Shown here piece after piece: positions 1 through 12,490 of a stretch of 64,000 bases of DNA (its first letter is position 1; every line of letters starts with the position of its first letter). The DNA is from Agapanthus africanus. Taxonomy: Eukaryota > Streptophyta > Magnoliopsida > Asparagales > Amaryllidaceae. The notes under the pieces were generated by a model that saw only the letters and a program-made list of their open reading frames with translations, was not told where the DNA came from and ran no database searches. A program made the translations under genes and the position numbers. The stretch is from NCBI GenBank assembly GCA_030015575.1, contig JASDDO010000001.1, positions 134,621,988 to 134,685,987 of the forward strand. The letters run 5' to 3'.

Positions 1-295
1 TGGGTGTATATTTGTTCATGAGATGAACTAGGTTCATACCATTGTGTGACAATGGAAGTGTAGCTTTGGCCCGGGAACCACGGTCCCATCAGTGACCCAG
101 ACATATTCTGAGGCAGTGTCACCTGATCATGGAGATGGTTGATCTCCAAGGGATCGAGGTCAGGAGAGTAGACTCAGATGATAACACGGAGGATCCACTC
201 ACAAAGGCCTTTACCTAGAGAGAGACTTTTATGGGATGGTTGAGTATGAGATATTACAACCACTGCTACAGATGGCCCTAGTGCAAGTGGGAGAT
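1..295 (+). pseudogene. 3' end of a Ty1/copia pol with polypurine tract
   Basis: Remnant of the downstream end of a copia polyprotein. In the frame starting with ATG at about 129, the sequence reads through a stretch containing VDSDDNTEDPLTKAF and stops at TAG 216-218. The DNT-DPLTK signature is typical of the C-terminal tail of copia RNase H. The purine-rich GTGCAAGTGGGAGA just before 296 is the plus-strand primer site, and the LTR begins at the next TG. The same tail and primer tract occur in reverse complement next to the minus-strand copia LTR at 45075-45260, so both belong to one family. The rest of this element lies left of the window. Confidence 0.75.
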
Positions 296-1894
296 TGTTA
301 GTTATATGTATGCCCTAGAGGCCATTACTGAACATTGGATGTATATTGTAGTGGATGCTTGGACATATATAGGGAGGACTTTCTTGCTCGACATGATAGT
401 ATGCTATCTGGTTGCTCTTTACCTTAACGTGTACACTGATTGTCTCTCTGTTACATGTTGGTAAAGCCCTTAGGATGAGTACTTGACTACATGGAATATG
501 ATGCGGATCATACTAGTGGGGACAGGTAGTCCATAAGTACATCCTTCAAGGTCCCTAGTCGTGGGTGTATTGAGACAGGGCATCGATATACCAGTGTAGA
601 CTAGCGTATACCTTCTCGACCCATACAGATGGGCGATGGATGATCCCATATCCATTGGTGTTTGACATCGGAGATGATATACGGGTGCTCAGTGGAGACT
701 GGGTACACTGGACGGACTCGCCGAGAACTCCCAGATGGTATTATACCTTACGTCAGATGGCAGTTCTCTGGTGACACTGGTACAGAGTAGTCTGTTGACC
801 CGAGATCGTCATAGAGTCTTGTGTGATTCCCACTGTGCTTTGATTTCCACCTTACCACGTCCAAGAGGGCGTGCAAAACGGTGGTTTTTGGGTACAGTCC
901 CGAATCATATGGAGGCAATGAGCGATAGGAGGGGATTCGTCTCTCCCGGTATAGGGGGTTGATGTTGCACTGTGTTCGATTGGCTATAACCGGAAATCCC
1001 TGGCCAGGGTTGCTGAGATTTACTGGTAAGTGTTATCAGTAGTTCCTCAAACTGTTATAGACCTCATATCGACACGACTTATCGAGCTATTGGGGTCTGA
1101 CGTTTACCACCCCTAGGCGAGATATGCGACATATCAGACGACGAGACCGGACTGTACGGTAAGTGTTACTGGTTGGATGCACAGGAGTGTGAGCAGGCTT
1201 GCTCATCGATCTTCTGATCGCTCAATACCCCGGTGGCCGTTACGTTTAGCAGACCGCTTGCGGCTTGTGGGTGTTTGATATGATCACCACCTGCTGCCGG
1301 CGTATTGACGAGTCTTTAGAGTCCTACACAGAGGTTTCCTGGCTCAAGCGAAATGAAATAGGAGCGCATATGAGATATGTGTGGGACCGAGAATAATACC
1401 AGTATGTGATACTGTATTCGATTCTCGCGATTCGTGACATTGATCGGTTATATGCGATATAGCCGGGTTATCGGATCAAGTGTTGATTCGATAAGTTGTT
1501 ACTATTGATATTAGTCGGTTATATGCGATATGACCGGATCGTTAAATCAAGTATTGATTTAATGATTTAATGTATAATTATATATTTGATATATTACTTT
1601 ACATTAACTAATATTGGTTCACTTAAGATGTTTTTCTCACTTGTTTGTGCACATTGTATATGTGATATATTTTTGTGCACAAGTTTGTATCATGTTTGAT
1701 GATACATGCAAACTTGGGTGTATATTTGGTTTAAACCATGGTTGGTCAATGGTTAGGGTTTCATTTGCTTCATTTACTTATTCATTTATTTATTTATTCA
1801 TTTGAGAAAGAAATAAAATGGTTGCAAACTTTGGATTTTCTTTGAAGCTTCTTGAAGCTTTGAAAGACTTTGACCATTTTGTTTCTTTCCTTAA
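296..1894 (+). mobile_element. Ty1/copia 3' LTR, first part
   Basis: The LTR starts TGTTAGTTATATG directly after the polypurine tract. It matches, in reverse complement, the LTRs at 42882-45074 and 50848-53016. It is cut at 1894 by a gypsy solo LTR and resumes at 5719. The two parts add up to about 2.2 kb, like the other copies. No gene is seen; short open frames here are not supported. Confidence 0.85.
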
Positions 1895-3520
1895 TGTCAC
1901 GACCCAAAGTTTGGCCCGTGACCGGCACTTAACCACGTAACGTCTACAGGCGTAACGTGACTAAGGGAACCGGAAACCCAAAAATCAAACCAGTGAAAGT
2001 ATAGAGTGTGATAAGAATTAAATGAAAGCACCAACTAACATGATAAGAAATCTAAGTAAACAATCTCCAAGATAGCAATATACGACGCCGTAGCGAAGCT
2101 CAAGATCCACAAGTGGGAACATCACAGATAGAATAAAACTGCATAAGAAAAGTCGGCTCACAACGAGCACGACACCAGAATACAAATAAAGTACAACATC
2201 GTCCTCACACTGTCTCTAAGTCAAATACATACATGGTAGATGGAGAATACTAGATACAACAATGTACATATGGAAAGATAAACAGATACCGCACAAAACC
2301 CACCTATCAGCAAAAGAGCTAGTACACCAACTATGGGGGTATCTGTGTCAAAAGATGCAACCGCAGCCTGCCGCGACTACTCCGAAGGGCAACCTGCAAA
2401 CACTGTGGCACAACGGGGGTGAGTTGCCAACTCGTGAATAGAGATAACATATAAAGGTAATCGCGAGCATGCACGTACTACGCTACTCTATCATATGCCA
2501 ACAGATGATATCAATAGGTGATAAGCAGTATGTGCAATAATCATGCAAGTTCTCTATCAGGTGTTGTACTACTGGATGAGGTACAAATGCTCTATCAGGT
2601 AATGCATCTACAGGATGAGGTACAAATGTAATGCTGAGCAGGGGCAATATAATATCTACACGGAATGTCAACGTGGAATATATATAATCGGTTTCTCAAT
2701 GCACCCAGATCTCCCAAAAATAGCTCATGCGCCGGCACTCTCATCGGCCCTCAAATCCTGTACATCTCTGAGAATCCCGAGTGCCCAACATCGGCACCCA
2801 AATATCATAAGTACTCGTGTCCAGCATCGACACGCAAATCCTCATCCATCGGGCCCCGTCAGTCCGGGTCAGCCCACGGGCTCCGTCTGCGGTATCGGCC
2901 CTCGGCCCCAGCAGTACGGATCACCCACATCCATCTATAGACTCTGATCAGTACACTCCGGATAACTGTCAGGTCCAACCAATCACCGGCAGGTAGTGGT
3001 CCCTCTGCCAGGCTCACCGTCTACTGCACAGCGAAACCGTTCTCGCCCCGGGGTACCATACCGGGTCCACCATGTACCCGTAATCGGCCTCAACCGCCTC
3101 CTCGATTCGGGTTTCCATATATCACTCTAGCACCGAGAAAACACATGGTGGACGCACCGAAATATCATATCAAGGGAACCGGGTTTTTAAATGATTACAT
3201 ATTTGAAATAGCCACGGTTCCCAAATCCAGAAATCACATATAATCCAAACAAAATACAAGTCAATGATCCGATATGATATGTGCGTCAAATGTGAATATC
3301 CAGTCAAGTTACATATAGATAAGTTACGAGAAAATAATCCGATGTGATATATGCATCAGGTATGAATATCAAATCATGTCACATATAATGAGCTACAATA
3401 TGATGATCCGATGTGATATAGGCATCAAGTATGAATATCTAGTCATGTCACATATAGATGTAGCAGGTATGAATATCTAGTCATGTCACATATAGATAAG
3501 CTATAATGCAATGATCCGAT

Positions 3521-4080
3521 GTAATATAGGCATCAAGTATGAATATCTAGTCATGTCACATATAGATAAGCTATAATGCAATGATCCGATGTGATATAGG
3601 CATCAAGTATGAATATCTAGTCATGTCACATATAGATAAGCTATAATGCAATGATCCGATGTGATATAGGCATCAAGTATGAATATCTAGTCATGTCACA
3701 TATAGATAAGCTATAATGCAATGATCCGATGTGATATAGGCATCAAGTATGAATATCTAGTCATGTCACATATAGATAAGCTATAATGCAATGATCCGAT
3801 GTGATATAGGCATCAAGTATGAATATCTAGTCATGTCACATATAGATAAGCTATAATGCAATGATCCGATGTGATATAGGCATCAAGTATGAATATCTAG
3901 TCATGTCACATATAGATAAGCTATAATGCAATGATCCGATGTGATATAGGCATCAAGTATGAATATCTAGTCATGTCACATATAGATAAGCTATAATGCA
4001 ATGATCCGATGTGATATAGGCATCAAGTATGAATATCTAGTCATGTCACATATAGATAAGCTATAATGCAATGATCCGAT
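3521..4080. repeat. Tandem array, eight 70-bp units
   Basis: Eight consecutive 70-bp units begin at 3521, 3591, 3661, 3731, 3801, 3871, 3941 and 4011. They are practically identical; the first has GTAATATAGG where the others have GTGATATAGG. Upstream, 3245-3520 holds diverged and partial units of the same sequence. The array lies inside the gypsy solo LTR. Confidence 0.95.
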
Positions 4081-4753
4081 GTGATATATGATTTCTACGT
4101 GTCATGGCAATTACTAACGGTGTGTGTGTAACATACAGGATAGTGCTCGTGCACAGGGACCGTTGGTAATGGTGCGGTGTTCTATCAATTCTAATTTATA
4201 TCTGTGTAGCAGGGAAGGCAATACGTACAAAATAGTAACCATGAACATGCAATATATATAAGGAACACTATAAGGTCTCATCAGCCCTGACGTAGAACGC
4301 CATGCGGGCGATATCCCCGTAGATGTGAAATCTACTCACCGTAGTCTCTTGCTAGGTGTAGCCAACAACCTGCTTCCCTTTCTTCACTGCGTCCGCCATA
4401 CTCGCCTGCGAACCTAGAATTACACAATATATCATATGTAAGCTTGAAATCACACAAACGCGACATTAAAGCCGAACTAGTAATTCGTGTCGCGAACCAA
4501 GCGCGCGTGTGCGCGATACGCTAAAACGTGTGGTTACGCGTCTGAAATCACTCCGACGCGTCGCGATACGCAGAAACCCAAAACCCACACACACGTATCA
4601 TGCGTGTCGCGAAAGGTTGAAAATACGGGAAAAAAAATAGGTATTCAGCTCCAGATTTTTATACAGGAAATATATAGCAAAACTGTATATACCAAAATAA
4701 CCCACATACAAGCAGAGACCCACACCCCAAACCCCAACCCAAATCTCCCCAAT

Positions 4754-4774
4754 CTGGCCGCAATTTGCGGCCAG
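4754..4774. repeat. Perfect hairpin built on GGCCGC
   Basis: Arms CTGGCCGCAA and TTGCGGCCAG flank a single T. Related GGCCGC-type dyads occur in the plus gypsy LTR (10735-10785) and in both Athila-like elements. Confidence 0.85.
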
Positions 4775-5718
4775 AATGCCCTTTTTGGCGGCCAGACTTG
4801 GGAATTGGGTCCCCAGGTTTGGTTGGTGCACTCCATACTCCCCATACATGCTTCAGTGATGCCTAGTTTTGTTCTGAAAAGTCTCGGGTAATAGCAGATT
4901 TCCTACAGTGCCTAAAATCAGTTCAAATCACACATTTTGCACAAAACTGGAACTTTATGGTATTTTGATGAAATCTGAAACAAGTCTAGGTCTAATCCCA
5001 CACTAATAACTCATTAACAAGCTAATCAAGCCACCACAACATAAATTTTAACATTTTAACACTAAACCCCCTTCAAAAGCACTAAAATGGTACAAAAACG
5101 TGATATTTCTAATCTAAACATGCAAGTTATGGAAATTGGGTGCTAGGATTGGGATTTATACCTTCAAATGACCTTAGAGACACCAAAAGTTTCAGCTTTA
5201 CCCTCAGTTGTGCAGATTAGCTCCCCAACACCTCAAAAACTTCATTTTTCCTAAGGTTTAGTGAAGAAAAGAGTTGATTGTGTAGGGTTTTTGGTGTAGG
5301 ATTCAAAGAGGAATGAAAAGAAAGAGAAGAGAGGAAGAAAGAGATGTTTTTCCCTGCTGATTTTCTGCAGGAGTTGCAGAAAATGATTGGAAGAGAGAGA
5401 GAAAAGAGAAGAAAAGTCAAAGAAAGTCCACCTTTCACCTAACCCCCATGCTTTCTTGTTTTATTAGGATTTTGAATTATAATTGGGGTTTAGAAAAGAC
5501 TAAATGGTGGGGGAAAAAGAGTTTGCAACCATGCACAAGAATGGTTAACAAGTCACAAGAAAAGTCTAAGTATGCAAGGGGCACACAACAAGGGAAAATT
5601 TCCAAATGCTAACACTACCAATAATAGCTATAACTAAAAATCCTAAGAACACATATATAAAACATGCACGACTACTAATTATCACCAAACATTCAAACGG
5701 AAAACTCAAAGTGTTACA

Positions 5719-6337
5719 CTTAACCCTAACCATTTACTTAACCTTAGTTTATTCTCTACACTTAACCATGGTTGCTAATATGATAAGAATGACTTTATTT
5801 TCTTTTTTAAATAATTCTTATCATATTCTTTTTCATCTTCTTCTTCTTCTTGATGAAGAAAGAAAAACTTTCTACAAAAATGTCAAGTGATGAAATCAAG
5901 TGAGAAATCCAAATCCAAAGTGAACCCACTTCCTATTTCTTCATCCTCTACCACTTGCCAAGTAGTATAGGGTGTTTTCTTCACAAGGTTCATAACTTGG
6001 TGAAGTTGGAGCTTGATCTTGAGTTGCCTCGACGTAGATCATCTTCGGCATCGAAGTCGACGACCTAGCCCGATCATTTCTTCGATGAAACCACCGCGAG
6101 AGTCCGGGATCCGATGGGTACAGCGGAGGGACGTCATCACGGAGCTAAGGAAGTGGAGGACCGGATCTACAAAGGTTGTAGTCACTTCCCTTTTAGCAGT
6201 AAAGTTGTTTACTACTTGTAGTTTCGCCTAATATCTAGTTAACGATCCGTATTAGGGTTTCTCGGCACCGGAAATTTTTTGAATTTGGCATGGTTGATGC
6301 CTTGTGAGACCTCATAAGTGTGCCTAGGAACCCTACA
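5719..6337 (+). mobile_element. Ty1/copia 3' LTR, second part
   Basis: Continuation of the LTR that starts at 296, resuming with target duplication CTTAA. It aligns with the terminal ~600 bp of the other copia LTRs: the stretch with CTCGACGTAGATCATCTTCGG is shared with 43160-43200 in reverse complement. It ends in CCTACA at 6337, after which sequence of a minus-strand copy of the same LTR begins. The small frame at 6013-6231 lies inside the LTR and is not a supported gene. Confidence 0.8.
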
Positions 6338-8115
6338 ATTGGGCTCACTTTAGATTTATTTTTCTAAAAATATTTCTTCACTTTGAGAAAAGCTAGCAAG
6401 CTTTCTCATGAGGAAGAAGAAGATGAAGTGAAGATAAGAAATGAAACTCATGAGGTGAGAATAGCAACCATGGGTGAGTTAGTGTCATACACTAACTCAT
6501 GTAGAGACTTAACTATGGCTATGGATAATGGTTAGGTTAATAAATATTTCAAGCAAAACAAAACTTGTGGACTTAGTCAATGGTTCCACAAGCTTCTCCA
6601 AGCTTCAACCATTAATCCAATTTCCATCAATTTTGAATTACTTGGATAAATAAAACCCTTCATTATTTCAAGCATGGTGTGAGTCTCATACACCCATGTA
6701 TCATGTGGCATCAAGCATGACCCAAATAAAATGTACATTAATATATATCACATATATACTATATGAAAAAAAGTGAGAAAAAGAAATGTTTAAGTGAGCT
6801 AATATTAGTTAATGTAAGTTAATATATAAATATATAATTATACATTAAATTATTAAATCAACACTTGATTTAATAATCTGTCTATATCACATACAACCGA
6901 CTAATATTAAATGTAACATCTTATCGAATCAACATTTGATCCGATAACCCGGCTGTATCACATATAACCGACCGATATCACATATCGCGAGAATAGAATG
7001 CGATATCACATACGCGCATTAATCTCGGTCCTGCACATATATGCTCCTACTTCGTTTCGCATGAACCAGGAAACCTCTATGTAGGACTCTAAAGACTCGT
7101 CAATACGCCGGCAGTACGTGATGATCATATCAAACATAGGTAAGCCGCAAGCGGTCTGCTAAACGTAACGGCCACGCGGGTATTGAGCAATCAGAAGATC
7201 AACAAGCAAGCCTGCTCATACTTCTGCGAATCCAATCAGTAACACTACCGTACAGTCCGGTCTCTTTGTCAGATATGTCGCACATCACAGCCTGGGGGTG
7301 GTATAACGTCAGACCCCAGTAGCCTGATAAGTCATGACGATGCAAGGTCCATAACGGTTCGAGAAACTACTGATAACACTTACCAGTAGAACTCAGCAAC
7401 CCTGGCCAGGGATTTCCTGTTATGGCCAATCGAGCATAGTGCAACATCAACTCCCAATACCGGGAGAGACAAATCCCCTCCTATCGCTCATTGCCTCCAT
7501 GTGACTCGGGACTGTACCCAAAAACCATATTTTTCACGATCTCTTGACCTTGGTATAGTGGAAATCAAAGCACAGTGAGAATCACACAAGACACTATGAC
7601 GATCTCAAGTCGACAGACTAACCTATACCAGTGTCACCAGAGAACTGCTATCCGACGATAGGTATAATACCATCTAGGAGTTCTCGGCAAGCCCGTTCAG
7701 TGTACCAAGTCTCCACTGAGCACCCGTATACCTTCTCTGATGTCAAACACCAATGGATATGGGATCATCCATCGCCCATCATATGGGTCGAGAAGCGTAT
7801 ACGCTAGTCTACTCTGGAATGTCAATGCCCTGTCTCGATACTCCCACGACTAGGAACAATTGAAGGATGTACTTACCGACTACCTCTGCCCCACTAGTAT
7901 GATCTGCATCATAGTCCTGGTAGTCAAGTACTCATCCTAATGGGCTTTATCAACATGTAATAGAGAGACAATAAGTGTACATGTTAGGATAAAGTGCAAC
8001 CAGATAGCATCCTATCATGTCGAGCAAGAAAGTCCTCCCTATATATGTCCAAGCATCTACTACAATATACATCACATATACAGTAATGGCCTCTAGGGCA
8101 TACATATAACTAACA
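6338..8115 (-). mobile_element. Truncated Ty1/copia LTR, minus strand
   Basis: Reverse-complement copy of the same copia LTR family. It ends on the plus strand in CATATAACTAACA at 8115, the LTR start in reverse. About 400 bp of the LTR's other end is missing in the window; it probably lies left of the plus copia element, which appears to have inserted here. No polypurine tract follows 8115, so this is a 5' LTR or a solo LTR. No gene is seen. Confidence 0.8.
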
Positions 8116-8292
8116 CCTACTCTATCAACCAAGGTCAACCTACGCGATGAAAATTCGGGTCTAATACCCCCTCAGTCAAGTTTAAATTCTGTAAGGTCAA
8201 GCCTAGGTTCCGAAATATATAAACGCCCTAGACTCTGCATAGTCAAACTTAGACTCGAACCAAGGTTAAACCTAATGCTCTGATACCAACTT
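8116..8292 (-). mobile_element. Stub of gypsy internal region
   Basis: A 177-bp remnant between the copia LTR and the gypsy LTR at 8293. On the minus strand it directly follows the LTR end and carries the primer site at 8277-8288. Nothing coding is visible. Confidence 0.7.
8277..8288 (-). other. Primer binding site, initiator Met tRNA
   Basis: The plus strand reads GCTCTGATACCA; the minus strand reads TGGTATCAGAGC, the usual plant initiator-Met-tRNA primer site. It lies 4 bases from the LTR end at 8293, which fixes the element as minus strand and this LTR as its 5' LTR. Confidence 0.9.
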
Positions 8293-9690
8293 TGTCACGG
8301 CCCGAAAAAAGCACATGACTGGCACTTGAATCATGTGAAGTCTGTAGGACCCCACCGAATCCAAGTAAGCCAAAAGCCTAAAAATCTAAACCTTTTAGTG
8401 AAAATAGTGGAGGTGAAGTTCTGAAATAAAGGTTCAATGAAATCAAGTTCTTTCTTTAAAAACATAAGTGGATTATATACCGTAGTTAAAACATTTTCGT
8501 CATATGAAATTTGGGCAGCACCTCCTTTGTAAATTTTAACCCGAAAGCAATACAAGCAATAATAAAAGGCATCCCCAAGCAGGAGAAAGCTCTTCGCCAT
8601 TAGGCGGAAACACAACCACGCAATAAAGATATACGACGCCAAAGGTGAAGATCAAAACACATAAAAGAAAGTAAAGAAACCAAAATAAAGAATAAATACA
8701 TATCCGTAACTCTAGGTTCGAAAGAATATACAAACTGTGGTTTCTATGTTTACCAATTACACATAGTCTGGTTGATGGAGTTGTTAACTAGATATAACTG
8801 AATAAATATACAAGTAAAAATGGTGGTCACGATGCAAGTGTACCCCACCTTCCAAAACAAGTCACCCATAAGAAAAGCGGTGTGCCAGCAAGCTGCTACC
8901 GAATCTGTGCGATCAACCTGCAAGAAAACTGTAGCACAACGGGTGTGAGTTGCCAACTCGTGAGTAGAACACATCATCGAGTAGAAATCGAATGTGTGAC
9001 GATCTCCTAGGTCATACAGTAACATAATAATAATATAATAACGACGATGTGGTAACAAGAGTGATAGTGTAAACATAGTATAACAATACTAATGTAATCA
9101 TGTCCGTGTCACAATGTGGTACCATGTCAATGTATCATATGTGTGTGTGTGTATAGGTATATCATCCAATGAGTGCCCATCAATGACACACCAAATCATG
9201 ATAAAACCTGAGTGCCCAGCATCGACACTCAAAAACATCATAAAACCGTGTCCAGCAGTGACACATAATCCTCATATGTCAGGCGCCATCTCATCGGATC
9301 GGCCCTCATATCCATTTGATCTCATGACTCCGGTCGGTATCCTCCAAATATCCGCCGAGCCAAACTATCACCGGTCGGTAGTGCTCCCCTGCCGGGCTCA
9401 ACTTCTCTCCATACGATCTTCTTGCCCTGGGGTACCGTACCGGGTCCACCATGTACCCGCAGACGGTGCCTCCTCTTTCCTCGAATCGGGTATACATATA
9501 GCTCAAAACTGAGAAAACTCATGGTGGACGCCACACATCATATCAAGGAAAACCGCATTTTTCTTTTATTATGATCATAAGTTTTCAAAATTCAAATGCG
9601 GTTTCCCAAATCCAGAAATCTCATGAAAACCGAAATCTAATAAACATGATCCAATAATGAAACAATGAATACCGGCACAGAGCCAATCTA
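8293..9690 (-). mobile_element. Gypsy 5' LTR (scaffold), segment 1
   Basis: The plus strand begins TGTCACGGCCC next to the primer site. It is collinear with 1895-3250 and, in reverse complement, with 38640-39949: the GAGTTGCCAACTC box, the TGCCCAGCATCGACAC region and the GTACCG-CGGGTCCACCATG region. It is interrupted near 9690 by a same-family LTR in the opposite orientation. The exact junction is uncertain. No gene is seen. Confidence 0.75.
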
Positions 9691-10989
9691 TAGTAGTAAT
9701 ATTTCAGAAAAATAAAATATTATTTTTGGGAATTTATATAATTAATAATAAATATTATGAATATTTTAATGATGCGGTATAATTATATACGGATAAATTT
9801 GGGAAATATTTGGAGATTATGTTAATTATTGAATTTGAAAGAGATTATAAGAATGGAGCATTCATATATTTTTATATAAATAATTATATTTTATGTTAAT
9901 GCTAAAAACGATTAATTTTCGCTAATCTTGCATTAAGCTTGATTTGTGCATCATGACATACAACAAGACTTGTTTCATTTTTAACCATGGCCTCTTGTTT
10001 CTTTTTATGTATATGGTTTATTTGGTTTTGGGTTTTAAATTGAAAAGGGAAAACAAATGAGAAAAGAAAAGAAAAGATAAAGAAATAGGTATGGGTAAGA
10101 GAAAGAGGGGGGGGTGTCTTCTTTGACCTTGGCTATTCTCCCCCTCATTTTATTTTCCTCCTTCTCTTTCCTCTCTTCTCCTCTCATAGCTGTCCTCACT
10201 CCCCCACCTCCTCTAAACCCTCACAACAACATCAAAATTTCATCAAAACACTTCTTTCCTTTCACAAAAAATGTGCACAAGCTCACTACAAGCATTTTGG
10301 GCCAAGAAAGTTTGGATTTTGAGCACTTGGGGCAACTCAAGAAAATTCTTGAGTTGCCAAATGAGATATTTTATTCACCATTAGTATAGATATTCATATC
10401 CTTTAGCATACATTGCAGTTTAGAAGTGTTAAAGTGTAGTTTAGTGAGGTTTGAAAATTTCAAGATAAGGGCTAGGGTTTTCCTTGAGTTGGGATGGTGT
10501 ATGTGAGTGTATTAGTGACTACAACCCCTGTAGTATTGGTATTTTGAACTAAACCAGAGATTAGAACCCCAAACCCCAAACTTAGAAATCCCTGATATCG
10601 GGTTTGTGTAGGAATTGAGGTGTTATTGGAGATCTGCTATCACCCGGGGACCCTAGAAATTATATAGCGATTACTGAGAGATGTGCAGGCAAAGTGGAGC
10701 ATACCCTAAAGACCCGAGACCCCAATCCTTCACCATGGCCGCAAATAAATTCCTTCTGGATGCAAATTGCGGCCAGGACTTGGCCTATGTGCCTCGTTCT
10801 TGTTCTGTGGTCCCTTTATCGGTAAATTAGACCCTCCACTTATGCAAAATTTGCTAATTTCACCTGGGGTAAAATCTGGAAGTGTTTTTCAAAGTTTCTG
10901 ATTTCGGTTTATGAATTCTATGAACTTGAACTTTGGTATTTGTGTTTTATCTCGTTCACTTGACGTTTGGACGTCGATATCGAGAGTTG
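9691..10989 (+). mobile_element. Gypsy solo LTR, plus strand, segment 1
   Basis: AT-rich start, then a T/C-rich block at about 10120-10200 that mirrors 5210-5450 of the minus solo LTR, so this piece is in plus orientation. It is cut at 10989 by the Tat element (target duplication AGTTG at 10985-10989) and resumes at 36965, giving about 4.3 kb in total. The left edge is approximate because no clear TG terminus or duplication was found. The 91-residue frame at 10114-10389 has no recognisable domain. Confidence 0.65.
10331..10358. repeat. Perfect 13-bp inverted repeat
   Basis: Arms GGCAACTCAAGAA and TTCTTGAGTTGCC are separated by AA. The hairpin lies inside the plus-strand gypsy LTR segment. 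Confidence 0.9.
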
Positions 10990-11135
10990 TGTTTACCCCA
11001 ATCAGAGCAAAGCACTGTTCAAATTCCAAGACGGGAAACGAAGCAACGCTTCTGTTTCCACCAATCAGAGCAAAGCTCTGTTTGAATTTCAAAATTCAAA
11101 ATTCGAAGAAACGCTTCAGATTCTTTGCGCTGCGC

Positions 11136-11412
11136 GCAACGCGCCACGTGTCAAAAGCTGATACATCAGCGCAGCGCCCAAGGCAGCGCGCCCAATCAGA
11201 GCAAAGCTCTATTTAAAACAAAATTAAAGGAAGCAACGCTTCAGTTTGCGCAAGCGCTGCGCTGCGCGACACGTGTCAGCGTAGATGCGCTGCGCCGTGC
11301 GCTGCGCGACACGTGTCAGCGCAGATGCGCTAACGCAGTTGCGCTGCGCCGTGCGCTGCGCGACACGTGTCAGCGCAGTTGCACTGCGCCGTGCGCTGCG
11401 CGACACGTGTCA
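11136..11412 (+). promoter_or_regulatory. Palindromic G-box array
   Basis: Five CACGTG cores occur within about 270 bp, four of them as the full palindrome GACACGTGTC, embedded in GCGCTGCGC-rich repeats. The array lies about 190 bp upstream of a TATA box. CACGTG is the known core for plant bZIP and bHLH factors, including ABA- and light-response factors. The same array occurs at 34428-34716 in the 3' LTR, with one core decayed to CACATG. Function is inferred from the motif only. Confidence 0.7.
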
Positions 11413-11595
11413 CGCGCTGGGGCATTTGCGCCAAACAGAATTAAAATTTTAAAGAAATCTTTCTGTTCTTGTTAACACAAGAAGATTTTCTTCTGTAAAA
11501 CAAGAGCCCTTGGATCAAAGATCCAACAGTGGGGAAAATTCCCCAAATCACTCAGAGAAAGATCTCTTTAACAAACTTAACAAATTTATGGGCAC

Positions 11596-11602
11596 TATAT
11601 AA
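11596..11602 (+). promoter_or_regulatory. LTR TATA box
   Basis: TATATAA in the context GGGCACTATATAAAGGCCCC, identical in the 3' LTR at 34905-34911. A start site roughly 30 bp downstream, near 11630, would set the U3/R boundary. Confidence 0.75.
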
Positions 11603-12490
11603 AGGCCCCTAGACCCCAAATCAAAGGATGAACATTGTGAGAAATCAAGAACTTCAAACAGAGAGAACTCTGAAGAAATTTCAAGAAAAAAAAGGTAAAA
11701 TCCTTTAAGATAGAAGAATTTCTTCTGATAGATCATTGATCTAAGAACAAGATCAATGATTTTCAATAAAAAACAAAATAAAAGTAGTGCTTTGCACTTA
11801 TGAACCATTGGTTCTCTGAGATCAAGAAAAAACAAGAAATACTTGTTTTCTTTGATCTAAATTAGATCAAGAAATTTAATAGTGCCTTGCACTTGCAAAA
11901 CTGCACTGTTGCGCTCTTGGGTTGGCGCAAGCCACCAGAGAGTGCCACATGTCAGCATCTGAACCACTTGCGCTATGCGCTTTTGATAGAGCCTTGCTCT
12001 CTGAAGTTAGCGCAACTCACCAGAGCGCGCCACGTATCAGCAGCGCAGCGCACTGGTGCAGCGCACTGCGCTAACTGCGCTTGCGCTCACCAGAGCGTGA
12101 CATGTGTCATCACCATAAGCGCTTGCGCTCAGTGATTAGCGCAAAACGCCTGACAAATGCTGTCACGCCCCGCTTCCCAGTGTACGGCGAAGGGGACGCG
12201 ACGAGGTCCGCTACGTATATACTCAGAAGTACATACGCTAAGCGTATCTAAGCAATATAAAATAAGTACACAAGAGACAAAATGTAAAAGAACAGCAACT
12301 TTTATTTATTAACATTCTTTGTACAATGCATGAAAGGAATACAACTGGAATAAAAGATGCCTAAACAGTGGCATAACAGGAAATGAAAGGTACAGAAAGA
12401 AAAAGTGTACAATGAACTAAAGTGCAGGGTCTTCGGCAAACTGCTCCAAGTCTTCTTGCGATGGCTCGATCTCTGCCGGGTCCAAACCAC

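Larger units (their letters stand above)
1895..5718 (-). mobile_element. Gypsy (chromovirus-like) solo LTR, 3.8 kb
   Basis: On the plus strand it runs from TGTCACGACCC to GTGTTACA, so the element is on the minus strand (TGTAACAC...CGTGACA). It is flanked by a perfect 5-bp duplication CTTAA at 1890-1894 and 5719-5723, and the copia LTR continues on both sides. There is no internal region, primer site or second LTR, so it is a solo LTR left by LTR-LTR recombination. It is related to the LTRs at 8293 and 36965-39949: all share the GAGTTGCCAACTC box and the TGTCACG(A/G)CCC terminus. It contains a 70-bp tandem array. I see no coding sequence. Confidence 0.9.
10990..12160 (+). mobile_element. Tat 5' LTR, part 1 (U3 and promoter)
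   Basis: Matches 34276-35458 of the 3' LTR. It holds the G-box array (11136-11412), the TATA box (11596-11602) and many short dyads such as GAAGC-AAC-GCTTC and AGTGC-TTT-GCACT. It is interrupted at 12160 by the young nested element, whose duplication AATGC is the left arm of a dyad here. Short frames over the GCGCTGCGC repeats are open on both strands and are not genes. Confidence 0.9.

Noticed and set aside
3521..4080. CRISPR-like regular repeat
   Set aside because: Units are contiguous 70-bp copies with no unique spacers, and the DNA is plant repeat DNA.
6013..6231. 72-codon frame resembling a small basic protein
   Set aside because: It is inside the copia LTR and homologous positions of other copies are not open in the same way.
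11224..11475. Frames of Arg/Ala/Cys-rich proteins over the GCGCTGCGC repeats (also 34510-34761)
   Set aside because: Repeat-driven, open on both strands, no start context or domain; the DNA is better read as a G-box array.
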